DNA of 39,805 nucleotides from Burkholderiales bacterium. GTDB lineage: Bacteria > Pseudomonadota > Gammaproteobacteria > Burkholderiales > Burkholderiaceae_F. This document shows positions 1 through 8,112 of this stretch, piece by piece (position 1 is the stretch's first letter; each line of letters starts with the position of its first letter). The stretch covers positions 1,347,658-1,387,462 of the forward strand of contig CP070661.1 of the NCBI GenBank assembly GCA_020355165.1. The letters are read 5' to 3'. Both the position numbers and the translations under genes were made by a program. The notes beneath the pieces are model-generated. The model had not been told where the DNA came from. It made no database searches and saw only the letters and a list, made by a program, of their open reading frames with translations.

Positions 1-638
1 CGAGCCCGATCCGGCGCCGGCAGCTGGGCCGGCTTTCCGGCGCCTACTGGTGGGTGGTCGGCATCGGCGCGATCTTCACGCTGGCCCGATTCAGCGAAGC
101 GTTCCTGATCCTGCGCGCCAGCGAGGGCGGCCTTCCGGTGGCGATGACGCCGCTGGTGCTGGTGGCGATGAACGTCGTCTACGCGCTGGCCGCCTACCCG
201 TTCGGCCGGCTGGCCGACCGGGTCAGTCACCGGCGCCTGCTGGCTGTCGGCCTGCTCGTCCTGATCGGCGCCGATCTGGCGCTGGCATCGGGCACCGGCT
301 GGGTACCGGTATCGGCCGGCATCGCGCTGTGGGGACTGCACCTGGGCATGACGCAGGGCCTGCTGGCGACGATGGTCGCCGCTGCCGCGCCGGCCGACCT
401 GCGTGGCACGGCCTTCGGGGCTTTCCATCTCGTCGCCGGCATCGCCATGCTCCTCGCCAGCACGATCGCGGGACTGCTGTGGGACGGGCTGGGTGCGGCG
501 GCGTGCTTCGTCGCCGGTGCCGCCTTCAGCGTGCTGGCGCTGGCGGTGACGGCGCTGGCGCCGCGCCAGCCGAGCGCGGCGCGCACGGCTCAGCCCGAGG
601 CGGATCCGCGCTCCTCCTCCGCCAGCGCGCGCAGGTAG
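1..638 (+). CDS. MFS transporter, C-terminal part (5' end outside window)
   Basis: The reading frame is open from the left edge (frame starting at base 3) and ends at 638, so about 211 C-terminal residues are present and the start is missing. The protein is a chain of hydrophobic helices (for example around GIGAIFTLARFSEAFLIL and LVAMNVVYALAAYPFGRLAD) with the short loop FGRLADRVSHRR. That loop resembles the major facilitator motif A (GxLADrxGrR) that recurs between TM8 and TM9. This is an inner-membrane secondary transporter; the substrate cannot be told. The last 49 bases overlap the convergent gene that ends at 590, leaving no room for a separate terminator. Confidence 0.85.
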   Translation, partial: SPIRRRQLGRLSGAYWWVVGIGAIFTLARFSEAFLILRASEGGLPVAMTPLVLVAMNVVYALAAYPFGRLADRVSHRRLLAVGLLVLIGADLALASGTGWVPVSAGIALWGLHLGMTQGLLATMVAAAAPADLRGTAFGAFHLVAGIAMLLASTIAGLLWDGLGAAACFVAGAAFSVLALAVTALAPRQPSAARTAQPEADPRSSSASARR

Positions 639-1072
639 TCGGCGAACTGCGGATCCTCGCCACGCAGCAGCTCGGGTAGCCGGCGATAGAAGTCGTCGCG
701 ACGGACCCATTCGCGCATGAAGTCCTCCCACGAGTTCCAGCGGCGCGCCTGCTCCGCCGTCATGTCCGGCGACCACGCGGTCAGGTAGGCGCGCTCGAGC
801 AGCGAGATCAGCATGTCGAATATGGCGAGCATCCGCTCGCGCTGCTCCGGCGTCAGGTCCGGGGTCGGCACGTTCGAGCGCAGGTGCAGGTCGGCGTTGT
901 CGATCACCACCTTGAGGAAGTCGTTGTAGGCGTTCGACAGCAGCTGGTAGACCTCGTCCTCCTCGTTGGCGCGCTCCTTGCGCTGCTCGTAGAGGAACAG
1001 AACGATCGCCAGCGGCAGGCCGATCACGGTCACCACATAGCTGGCCAGTTCCCAGGACTCGAGGTCGAACAT
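590..1072 (-). CDS. Small single-pass membrane protein of unknown function
   Basis: The product is 160 residues. One hydrophobic helix at about residues 9-27 (SYVVTVIGLPLAIVLFLYEQ) follows a short N-terminus. A charged, mostly helical cytoplasmic domain follows, rich in Glu, Arg and Asp, with a stretch of acidic and aromatic residues (WNSWEDFMREWVRRDDFYRR). I do not recognise a named domain. Its 3' end overlaps the convergent MFS gene by 49 bases, and it lies 27 bases downstream of the aldo/keto reductase stop, so the two may be co-transcribed. The helical cytoplasmic part could bind a protein partner, but nothing in the sequence shows which one. Confidence 0.75.
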   Translation of the reverse strand: MFDLESWELASYVVTVIGLPLAIVLFLYEQRKERANEEDEVYQLLSNAYNDFLKVVIDNADLHLRSNVPTPDLTPEQRERMLAIFDMLISLLERAYLTAWSPDMTAEQARRWNSWEDFMREWVRRDDFYRRLPELLRGEDPQFADYLRALAEEERGSASG

Positions 1073-1099
1073 CGCCCCTCCGACGTACTCGCCGCCCGG

Positions 1100-1942
1100 T
1101 CAGGTCATCGCCAGCCGGCGCTTGCGCGCCGGCGGCGGCGAGGCCGCGTCGATCTGCGCCAGCTCGGCCGCGCTCAGCTCGATCGAGGCGGCAGCCAGGT
1201 TGTCGAGCAGATGCGCGGCCTGCACCGCCTTCGGAATGGCGATCACGTCCGGCTGCCGCAGCGTCCAGGCCAGCGCCACCTGCGCCGCCGTGGCGCCACG
1301 CTCGTGCGCGATCTTCTGCAGCGGGCTGCTGCTGGCCAGCGCGCCCTGGTCGATCGGGCAGTAGGCCATCAACGGCAGGCGGCGCTGTCGCTGCCAGGGC
1401 AGCAGGTCGAATTCGATGCCGCGCTGGCTCGCCGAGTAATAGACCTGGTTGGCGGCACAGCGCTCGCCGTCGTCGACCCCCCACAGCTGGCGCAGGTCAT
1501 CGACGTCGAAGTTGCTGACGCCCCAGTGGCGGACCTTGCCCTGTCCGCGCAGCTGCTCGAAGGCCTCCACCGTCTCGGCCAGCGGCACCGCGCCGCGCCA
1601 GTGCAGCAGGTACAGATCGATGCGGTCGGTGCGCAGCCGCTTCAGGCTGCGCTCGCAGGCGGCAACGGTGCCCCTGCGGCTGGCATTGTGCGGATACACC
1701 TTGCTGACGAGGAAGACCTCGCCTCGCGGCACCGGTCCGTGCGCCAGCGCCTCGCCGACGACCTCCTCGGCACCGCCCTCGCCGTACATCTCGGCGGTGT
1801 CGATCAGCCGGTAGCCGATCTCCAGCGCAAAGCGAACCGCCTCGACCTCCGCCCGCCGCCGGCGGGCCGCCTCACCGATGCGCCAGGTCCCGAGGCCGAG
1901 CGCCGGCACCGATTCGCCGCCAGGCAGGTCGACCGCCCTCAT
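1100..1942 (-). CDS. Aldo/keto reductase
   Basis: This is a 280-residue cytosolic NADPH-dependent oxidoreductase of the (beta/alpha)8 aldo/keto reductase superfamily, which reduces aldehydes or ketones to alcohols. The catalytic tetrad is complete: Asp48 and Tyr53 in LIDTAEMYGEG, Lys81 in FLVSKVYPHN and His114 in LYLLHWRG. Length and motifs match the compact bacterial members related to 2,5-diketo-gluconate reductase and YeaE. The ATG at 1942 lies 19 bases after the stop of the Crp/Fnr gene, so both are probably on one transcript. The natural substrate is not indicated. A second, exported reductase of the same superfamily is at 20656-21588. Confidence 0.92.
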   Translation of the reverse strand: MRAVDLPGGESVPALGLGTWRIGEAARRRRAEVEAVRFALEIGYRLIDTAEMYGEGGAEEVVGEALAHGPVPRGEVFLVSKVYPHNASRRGTVAACERSLKRLRTDRIDLYLLHWRGAVPLAETVEAFEQLRGQGKVRHWGVSNFDVDDLRQLWGVDDGERCAANQVYYSASQRGIEFDLLPWQRQRRLPLMAYCPIDQGALASSSPLQKIAHERGATAAQVALAWTLRQPDVIAIPKAVQAAHLLDNLAAASIELSAAELAQIDAASPPPARKRRLAMT

Positions 1943-1961
1943 GCCGCCGCTCCTGGGCTGC

Positions 1962-2642
1962 TCACGAGCCGTAGTGGCGCAGGCCGTCGAGGTCGTTGAT
2001 CACGATCGCGCCGTACTCGACCTTCAGCAGGCCGGCGGCCTCCAGCGCGTGCAGGGCCTGGTTGACCCGCTGCCGCGAGACTCCGGCGAGGTAGCCGATC
2101 TCCTCCTGCGAGACCTCGAGCTTCTTGCCGATGCCGGGGTACAGGATCGTGTTGAACAGTCCGGCGACGCAGCGCGCGGCGCGGGCGTCGGGGTCGTGCA
2201 GACGCTGCGCCTCGAGCATGCCGATGAACTGGCCCAGCCGCTCGTTGATCTGGACCAGCAGGAAGCGGTTGAACGGGATGCTGGTGTTGAGCAGCCACTC
2301 GAAGGTACGCCGCGGAACGCGTGCGATGCGCGAATCGCGCAGGGCGATGACGTCGTAGCGGCGCGGCTCGGTCTTCAGCAGGCTGCCTTCGCCGAACCAG
2401 CCGCCGGCGGGGATGCTGGTGAAGGTCGACGCCCGCCCGGACGGCGTCGAGATCATCATCTTGACCATGCCGTCGAGCACGCCGAGCCAGGCGTCGACCG
2501 GTTCGCCGCTGCGGCAGACGTAGCCGCTGGTGGGCACCACGACCTCGCCCGATTCGGCCGCCACCCGCGCCAGCTGGTCGGCGGCCAGCGCTGCACCCCA
2601 GCGGGTGGCGCGCAGCGACTGCTCTAGGGACTCGGCCGGCAT
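1962..2642 (-). CDS. Crp/Fnr-family transcriptional regulator
   Basis: The 226-residue product has a cyclic-nucleotide-binding-type beta-roll (about residues 30-115, with GGWFGEGSLLK as the pocket-like turn), a long dimerisation helix (about 125-150) and a C-terminal winged helix. The recognition helix is SRQRVNQALHALEAAGLL (189-206). Only two cysteines are present (43 and 158) and no N-terminal cysteine cluster, so it is not a [4Fe-4S] Fnr. The GEGS turn lacks the full cAMP-binding arginine/serine set (RSA) of Crp, so the ligand is unknown. The gene is divergent from the acyl-CoA synthetase/Liv operon with 188 bases between the starts, which makes it the obvious candidate regulator. An imperfect TTGAT-type palindrome lies in that gap. 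Confidence 0.9.
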   Translation of the reverse strand: MPAESLEQSLRATRWGAALAADQLARVAAESGEVVVPTSGYVCRSGEPVDAWLGVLDGMVKMMISTPSGRASTFTSIPAGGWFGEGSLLKTEPRRYDVIALRDSRIARVPRRTFEWLLNTSIPFNRFLLVQINERLGQFIGMLEAQRLHDPDARAARCVAGLFNTILYPGIGKKLEVSQEEIGYLAGVSRQRVNQALHALEAAGLLKVEYGAIVINDLDGLRHYGS

Positions 2643-2693
2643 GACGGAGATTGTCGCCCAGATGACAGCGCGCGGCGCGGCCGAGCGATTACC

Positions 2694-2707
2694 TTGATTC
2701 CGCTCAG
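2694..2707. promoter_or_regulatory. Possible Crp/Fnr-type operator between divergent genes
   Basis: TTGAT-TCCG-CTCAG matches one Fnr/Dnr-type half-site exactly and the other at three of five positions. It lies 52 bases upstream of the regulator start and 124 bases upstream of the acyl-CoA synthetase start. A second imperfect dyad, TGTC-N8-GACA at 2652-2667, lies just upstream of the regulator ATG and could serve autoregulation. Both are weak single matches read by eye. Confidence 0.3.
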
Positions 2708-2830
2708 AGGGGGGTCAGCCGGCGCTTGCCGCGCTGCCTCCCTTGTGTAGAGTCTGCGCCCAGCAATAAGAGCGCGGAGGGGCGGTGTCTTTGCTGCACC
2801 GCACCCACCGATGGACGAGGAGACAACACG

Positions 2831-4786
2831 ATGGCGAAGGCACCGGCCGAGCAGCCGGACACCTTTCCGCGGCTGCTGCTGGACCACGCACGCTGGCGCG
2901 ACAAGCACCCGGCGCTGCGCGAGAAGGACCTCGGCATCTGGCAGACGTGGACCTGGGCCCAGGTGGCCGACCAGGTGAAGAAGCTTGCCGCCGGCCTGCA
3001 CGTGCAGGGTTTCCGGCGCGGCGATCACCTGGCGATCATCGGCGAGAACCGGCCGCGGCTGTACTTCGCGATGATGGCGGCGCAGTCGCTCGGCGGCATC
3101 CCGGTGCCGATGTACCAGGACGCGATCGCCGCCGAGATGGTCTACGTGTTCCACAACGCCGAGATCGCCTACGCGATCGTCGAGGACCAGGAACAGGTCG
3201 ACAAGATGCTCGAGGTGCGCGAACAGCACCCGGTGCTCAAGCACATCTATTACGACGACCCGCGGGGGCTGCGCCACTACACGCAGGAGGGCCTGCTGCC
3301 GTACGAGGAGCTGATCCGGCTCGGCCAGGGCCTGCTGTCGGTGCAGCCGCAGTTCATCGACGAGGAGATCGCCAAGGGCTCGCCGGACGACACCGCGGCG
3401 CTGTTCTACACCTCGGGCACCACCGGCAAGCCGAAAGGGGTGGTGCAGACGCACCGCGCGCTGATCGACCGCGCCCGCGTCTGCACCGAGATGGAGGGGC
3501 TGACCGTCTACGAGGACGTGCTGGCCTACCTGCCGCTGGCCTGGATCGGCCAGAACATCTTCTCCTACGCGCAGGCGCTGGCCACCGGCTACACGGTCAA
3601 CTGCCCGGAGTCGCCGTCGACGGTCACCAACGACATGCGCGAGATCGGCCCGACCTATTACTTCGCCCCGCCGCGGGTGTTCGAAGGGCTGCTCACGCAG
3701 GTGATGATCCGCATGGAGGACGCCGGCGGGCTGAAGCGCCGGATGTTCCACTACTTCATGGGGGTCGCCAAGAAGGTCGGCGCCGACATCCTCGACGGCA
3801 AGCCGGTCGGCCTGGGCGACCGCATCCTGTACCGGCTCGGCGACCTCGCCGTCTACGGCCCGCTGCGCAACGTCCTCGGCATGAGCCGCGTCAAGGTCGC
3901 CTACACGGCCGGCGAGGCGATCGGTCCGGACCTGTTCACCTTCTACCGCTCGATCGGCATCAACCTGAAGCAGCTGTACGGCTCCACCGAGACCGCGGTG
4001 TTCGTCTGCGTGCAGCAGAACGGGCGCGTCAAGCCGGACACCGTCGGCCCGCCGATCCCCGGCGTCGAACTGAAGATCAAGGACAGCGGCGAGATCCTGC
4101 TGAAGAGCCCCGGGCTGCTCAAGGAGTACTACAAGAACGCCGAGGCCACCGCCGAGGTGCTCGACAGCGAGGGCTGGTACCACACCGGCGATGCCGGCTT
4201 CCTCGACGCCGACGGCGACCTGAAGATCATCGACCGCGCCAACGACGTCGGCAAACTTTCGGACGGCACGCTGTTCGCGCCGAAGTACATCGAGAACAAG
4301 CTGAAGTTCTTCCCGTTCATCAAGGAGGCCGTGGCCTTCGGCCACGAGCGCGACCAGGCCACCGCCTTCATCAACATCGACTTCGAGGCGGTCGGCAACT
4401 GGGCCGAGCGGCGCGGCCTGCCCTACGCCGGCTACATCGACCTGGCCAGCAAGCCCGAGGTGCTCGACCTGCTGGCTGACTGCGTCGAGAAGGTCAACGC
4501 CGACCTGGCCGCCGACGAGAAGCTGGCCAACTCGCAGGTCCACCGCTTCCTGATCCTGCACAAGGAACTCGATCCGGACGACGACGAGCTGACGCGCACG
4601 CGCAAGGTGCGTCGCCGCTTCATCCAGGACAAGTACGCGGTGCTGGTCGATGCGCTGTACTCCGACAGGAAGGAGCAGTTCATCGAGACCCAGGTGAAGT
4701 TCGAGGACGGCCGTACCGGCAAGATCAGCGCCACCCTGAAGATCCGCGACGCCAAGGTGTTCGCGCCGGTGCGCAAGGCCGCCTGA
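2831..4786 (+). CDS. Long-chain acyl-CoA synthetase / AMP-dependent acid-CoA ligase
   Basis: This 651-residue adenylate-forming ligase activates a carboxylic acid with ATP and then forms the CoA thioester. Motifs: YTSGTTGKPKG (193-203, ATP phosphate loop), YGSTE (383-387, adenine/acid site) and YHTGD (450-454, ribose-binding Asp). A basic C-terminal region with GRTGKISATLKIR holds a candidate catalytic lysine. The length and the inserted C-terminal segment resemble the FadD15-type long-chain ligases of betaproteobacteria rather than benzoate ligases. The frame is open further upstream to 2726, but the ATG at 2831 is preceded by GAGGAG (2816-2822 region), which fixes the start. It is the first gene of the Liv operon, so it probably activates the acid that the transporter brings in; the substrate chain type is inferred only. 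Confidence 0.92.
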   Translation: MAKAPAEQPDTFPRLLLDHARWRDKHPALREKDLGIWQTWTWAQVADQVKKLAAGLHVQGFRRGDHLAIIGENRPRLYFAMMAAQSLGGIPVPMYQDAIAAEMVYVFHNAEIAYAIVEDQEQVDKMLEVREQHPVLKHIYYDDPRGLRHYTQEGLLPYEELIRLGQGLLSVQPQFIDEEIAKGSPDDTAALFYTSGTTGKPKGVVQTHRALIDRARVCTEMEGLTVYEDVLAYLPLAWIGQNIFSYAQALATGYTVNCPESPSTVTNDMREIGPTYYFAPPRVFEGLLTQVMIRMEDAGGLKRRMFHYFMGVAKKVGADILDGKPVGLGDRILYRLGDLAVYGPLRNVLGMSRVKVAYTAGEAIGPDLFTFYRSIGINLKQLYGSTETAVFVCVQQNGRVKPDTVGPPIPGVELKIKDSGEILLKSPGLLKEYYKNAEATAEVLDSEGWYHTGDAGFLDADGDLKIIDRANDVGKLSDGTLFAPKYIENKLKFFPFIKEAVAFGHERDQATAFINIDFEAVGNWAERRGLPYAGYIDLASKPEVLDLLADCVEKVNADLAADEKLANSQVHRFLILHKELDPDDDELTRTRKVRRRFIQDKYAVLVDALYSDRKEQFIETQVKFEDGRTGKISATLKIRDAKVFAPVRKAA

Positions 4787-4800
4787 GGAGACGACAGGCA

Positions 4801-5055
4801 ATGAGCGGCAGGAACTGGCTCGCTCTCCTCTGCCTGGTGGCCGGGGTGCCGCTGGCGGCCTGGGGCTTTGCCGGCGGCATGCTGCTGGCAGGCTTGGCCG
4901 GCATCGCGCTGGTGCTCGTGTTCTGGGTCCTGGCGTGGCAGTGGATCGCCGGCAACAGCAGGCCGATGGGCGCGGAAGGAAGGATCAGGCCGGCGGCCGA
5001 GCCGGCGTGGTCGATGAAGGACCAGCCGGTGAACCAGCAGAACAACCAGCCATGA
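4801..5055 (+). CDS. Small two-helix membrane protein in Liv operon
   Basis: The 84-residue product has two hydrophobic segments at about residues 6-23 and 25-50, separated by a Gly-rich turn, and then a polar Gln/Asn/Pro-rich tail. It starts 14 bases after the synthetase stop, and its TGA overlaps the livG start (ATGA at 5052), so it is translationally coupled to the ABC transporter. I recognise no named family. Its place between ligase and transporter suggests an accessory or anchoring role, for example holding the synthetase at the membrane. That role is inferred from position alone. Confidence 0.8.
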   Translation: MSGRNWLALLCLVAGVPLAAWGFAGGMLLAGLAGIALVLVFWVLAWQWIAGNSRPMGAEGRIRPAAEPAWSMKDQPVNQQNNQP

Positions 5056-5858
5056 CCAGTCGCGAACGCCACATCGGCGAAGTCATCCTGAAGAGCGACA
5101 ACATCTCGCTGTCGTTCGGCGGGGTCAAGGCGCTGACCGACGTCTCGTTCGACGTGCGCGAGCACGAGGTGCGGGCGATCATCGGTCCGAACGGTGCCGG
5201 CAAGAGTTCGATGCTGAACGTGATCAATGGCGTCTACACGCCGCAGCACGGCCGCATCACGTTCCGCGCCGCCGACGGCAAGCAACTGAGTTTCGAGCAG
5301 ATGAGCTCGCACGCCGCCGCCGAGATGGGCATCGCGCGGACGTTCCAGTCGCTGGCGCTGTTCAAGGGCATGAGCGTGCTCGACAACATCATGACCGGGC
5401 GCAACCTGAAGATGCGCAGCAACATCCTGCTGCAGGCCGTGCGGATCGGTCCGGCGCTGGACGAGGAACTGCGGCATCGCACTTTCGTGGAGCACATCAT
5501 CGACTTCCTCGAGATCCAGGCCTACCGCAAGACGCCGGTCGGCCGGCTGCCCTACGGCCTGCAGAAGCGGGTCGATCTCGGCCGGGCGCTGGCGATGGAG
5601 CCGCGCCTGCTGCTGCTCGACGAGCCGATGGCCGGCATGAACGTCGAGGAGAAGGAGGACATGTGCCGCTTCATCCTCGATGTCAACGACGAGTTCGGCA
5701 CGACGATCGTGCTGATCGAGCACGACATGGGCGTGGTGATGGACATCTCCGACCGGGTGGTGGTGCTCGACTACGGCCGCAAGATCGGCGACGGCACGCC
5801 CGACGAGGTGCGGGCCAACCAGGAAGTGATCGATGCCTACCTCGGCGTGGCGCACTAG
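5052..5858 (+). CDS. livG: Liv-type ABC transporter ATP-binding protein LivG
   Basis: The 268-residue product is one of two cytoplasmic ATPases of a high-affinity uptake system of the branched-chain amino acid (HAAT) type. Walker A is GPNGAGKS (45-52), the signature region reads LPYGLQKR (166-173) and Walker B is LLLLDEP ending at 192, followed by the switch-like IEHDM. The signature departs from LSGGQ, which is a usual state for this LivG subfamily next to acyl-CoA ligases. The longer frame begins at 4935, but the ATG at 5052 overlaps the preceding stop and begins MTSRERHIGE, so I take it as the start. It works with LivF, LivH, LivM and the binding protein of the same operon. Confidence 0.93.
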   Translation: MTSRERHIGEVILKSDNISLSFGGVKALTDVSFDVREHEVRAIIGPNGAGKSSMLNVINGVYTPQHGRITFRAADGKQLSFEQMSSHAAAEMGIARTFQSLALFKGMSVLDNIMTGRNLKMRSNILLQAVRIGPALDEELRHRTFVEHIIDFLEIQAYRKTPVGRLPYGLQKRVDLGRALAMEPRLLLLDEPMAGMNVEEKEDMCRFILDVNDEFGTTIVLIEHDMGVVMDISDRVVVLDYGRKIGDGTPDEVRANQEVIDAYLGVAH

Positions 5859-5873
5859 GAAAGAGCGGCGACG

Positions 5874-6914
5874 ATGAACCTGAAACGCAACTGGCCGATC
5901 ATCACGCTGATCGTCGCGATCCTCGTCGGCATGGTCATGCCGCTGGCGCTCGGCATGAGCGCGCCAGGCTTCTACATCGAGGTGCTGCTCGGCGGACTGA
6001 TGGCGGGCGTGCTGTATTCGCTCGTCGCGCTCGGCTTCGTGCTGATCTTCAAGGCCTCGGGCGTGTTCAACTTCGCCCAGGGCGCGATGGTGCTGTTCGC
6101 CGCGCTGGCGATGGCGCGGCTGGCGGAATGGATCCCGGCGCTGCTCGGCATCGAGAGCCGCCTGCTCGGCAACCTGATCGCGTTCTCGCTCGCGGTGGCG
6201 ATCATGATCGGCTTCGCCTGGCTGGTCGAGCGGATGGTGCTGCGGCATCTGGTCAACCAGGAAGGCGTGGTGCTGCTGATGGCCACGCTGGGCATCACCT
6301 ATTTCATCGACGGCGTCGGCCAGACGGTCTGGGGCAGCGACATCTACGAGATCAACCTCGGCCTGCCCAAGACGCCGACGCTGATTGCCGACGGGCTGTT
6401 CCAGGGCGGCATCCTGATCAACCAGGAGGATCTCGTTGCGGCACTGGCCGCCGCGGTGCTGGTGATCGTGCTGGCGCTGTTCTTCCAGAAGACCGCGACC
6501 GGCCGCGCGCTGCGCGCGGTGGCCGACGACCACCAGGCCGCGCAGTCGATCGGCATCCCGCTGAATACCATCTGGGTGATCGTCTGGGCGGTGGCCGGCA
6601 TCGTTGCGCTGGTGGCCGGCATGATCTGGGGCAGCAAGCTCGGCGTGCAGTTTTCCATTGCGCTGGTGGCGCTGAAGGCGTTGCCTGTGGTGATCCTCGG
6701 CGGGCTCACTTCGGTGCCCGGGGCGATCATCGGCGGACTGATCATCGGGGTGGGCGAGAAGTTCGCCGAGGTGTTCCTCAGTCCGGTGCTGGTCCAGGCC
6801 TTCGACCTGGCCGGCGGCGGCATCGAGAACTGGTTCGCCTACGTGCTGGCGCTGGCCTTCCTGCTGGTGAGGCCGGAGGGGCTGTTCGGCGAGAAGATCA
6901 TCGATCGCGTCTGA
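5874..6914 (+). CDS. livH: Liv-type ABC transporter permease LivH
   Basis: The 346-residue inner-membrane permease has about eight hydrophobic helices. It carries the typical LivH stretches GGLMAGVLYSLVALGFVLIF near residues 36-55 and the FNFAQGAMVLFAALAM segment that follows. Near the C-terminus lies the GGLTSVPGAIIGGLIIG loop that couples permease to ATPase in this family. It forms the transmembrane channel with LivM. It begins 15 bases after livG. It is longer than E. coli LivH (about 308 residues), the extra length lying in the periplasmic loop after TM4 (around DIYEINLGLPKTPTLIADG). This is common in transporters linked to CoA ligases. Confidence 0.93.
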   Translation: MNLKRNWPIITLIVAILVGMVMPLALGMSAPGFYIEVLLGGLMAGVLYSLVALGFVLIFKASGVFNFAQGAMVLFAALAMARLAEWIPALLGIESRLLGNLIAFSLAVAIMIGFAWLVERMVLRHLVNQEGVVLLMATLGITYFIDGVGQTVWGSDIYEINLGLPKTPTLIADGLFQGGILINQEDLVAALAAAVLVIVLALFFQKTATGRALRAVADDHQAAQSIGIPLNTIWVIVWAVAGIVALVAGMIWGSKLGVQFSIALVALKALPVVILGGLTSVPGAIIGGLIIGVGEKFAEVFLSPVLVQAFDLAGGGIENWFAYVLALAFLLVRPEGLFGEKIIDRV

Positions 6915-6983
6915 GGATCGGCGGGGAACGGGACCGGCGGGCGCCTTGCGTGGCCTGCCGAACCGGCCCCTGAGAGGTGAAGA

Positions 6984-8048
6984 ATGCTTTATCGGGAAAA
7001 CGGCCAGTTCAAGACGACCTACCGGTCGGACCAGCAGATGCTGCCGATCACGCAGGACCGCTTCTTCGTCTGGGGCGTGGTCGCGCTCGCCTTTCTGCTG
7101 GTGCCCCTGCTGGCCAGCGACTACATGTTCCGCGCGCTGGTCGTGCCGTTCCTGATCCTGACCATCGCGGCGATCGGGCTGAACATCCTGGTCGGCTACT
7201 GCGGCCAGATCTCGCTCGGCCACGCGGCCTTCATGTCGGTCGGCGCCTATGCCGCCTACAACCTGGTGATCCGCTTCCCGTTCCTGAACTTCCTGGTCGT
7301 GCTGGTGCTGGCGGGACTGGTCGCGGCCCTGGTCGGCATCCTGTTCGGCGTGCCGAGTCTGCGCATCAAGGGGCTGTACCTGGCCGTGGCGACGCTGGCG
7401 GCGCAGTTCTTCATCGACTGGATGTTCGCCCGCGTCAAGTGGTTCACCAACTACTCGCCGTCGGGTTCGGTGTCGCCGGCCGACGTCAGCCTGTTCGGCT
7501 GGACCATCGACGAGCCGGTCGAGAAGTACTGGTTCCTGCTCGGCGTTCTGGTCGTGATGACCCTGCTGGCCAAGAACCTGACACGCTCGCACATCGGCCG
7601 CTCGTGGATGGCGATCCGCGACATGGACGTGGCGGCGAGCGTGATCGGCATCCGGCCGCTGCACGCGAAGCTGTCGGCGTTCGCGGTCAGTTCGTTCTTT
7701 GCCGGCGTGGCCGGCGCCCTGTGGGGCTTCGTGCACCTGGGCGCGTGGGAGCCGCTGGCGTTCAACATCAACCTGAGCTTCAACCTGCTGTTCATGATCA
7801 TCATCGGCGGCATGGGCTCGATCCTCGGCAGCTACTTCGGCGCCGCGTTCATCGTGGTTCTGCCGCTGGTGCTGAACCAGTTGCCGAACTGGCTCGGCAT
7901 CCCGATCTCGACGGCGATGGTCTCGCACCTCGAGTTCATCGTCTTCGGCGCGCTGATCGTGCTGTTCCTGATCGCCGAGCCGCACGGGCTGGCGCGGCTG
8001 TGGGCCATCGGCAAGGAGAAGCTGCGACTGTGGCCGTTCCCGCACTGA
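6984..8048 (+). CDS. livM: Liv-type ABC transporter permease LivM
   Basis: This 354-residue inner-membrane permease is the partner of LivH. The LivM hallmark ILVGYCGQISLGHAAFMSVG is at about residues 70-89, and GGMGSILGSYFGAAFIVVLP near residue 275 is the ATPase-coupling region. The N-terminal extension of about 35 polar residues before the first helix is typical of the subfamily next to acyl-CoA ligases. Start: ATG at 6984 with GAGAGG a few bases upstream. The 69-base gap from livH holds no gene. Confidence 0.93.
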   Translation: MLYRENGQFKTTYRSDQQMLPITQDRFFVWGVVALAFLLVPLLASDYMFRALVVPFLILTIAAIGLNILVGYCGQISLGHAAFMSVGAYAAYNLVIRFPFLNFLVVLVLAGLVAALVGILFGVPSLRIKGLYLAVATLAAQFFIDWMFARVKWFTNYSPSGSVSPADVSLFGWTIDEPVEKYWFLLGVLVVMTLLAKNLTRSHIGRSWMAIRDMDVAASVIGIRPLHAKLSAFAVSSFFAGVAGALWGFVHLGAWEPLAFNINLSFNLLFMIIIGGMGSILGSYFGAAFIVVLPLVLNQLPNWLGIPISTAMVSHLEFIVFGALIVLFLIAEPHGLARLWAIGKEKLRLWPFPH

Positions 8049-8112
8049 CAACGATTTTTCAAGCGCTCGGGCGAAGTCCCCTGGCAACGACCTTCGAAAG
8101 GAGACAGGCACT

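Noticed and set aside
2743..2770. A possible sigma-70 promoter TTGTGT-N16-AATAAG upstream of the acyl-CoA synthetase
   Set aside because: The -10 match is poor and the region is short, so it is not distinguishable from chance.
2624..4801. A 725-codon minus-strand frame opposite the acyl-CoA synthetase
   Set aside because: Low-complexity Val/Leu/Asp/His-rich sequence with no motifs, while the plus-strand gene has all ligase motifs and a ribosome site.
4725..8111. A 1128-codon open frame on the minus strand opposite the livG-livM genes
   Set aside because: It is an Arg/Gln/His/Asp-rich shadow of the well-supported Liv genes, typical of GC-rich DNA with a strong third-position bias. It has no family match.
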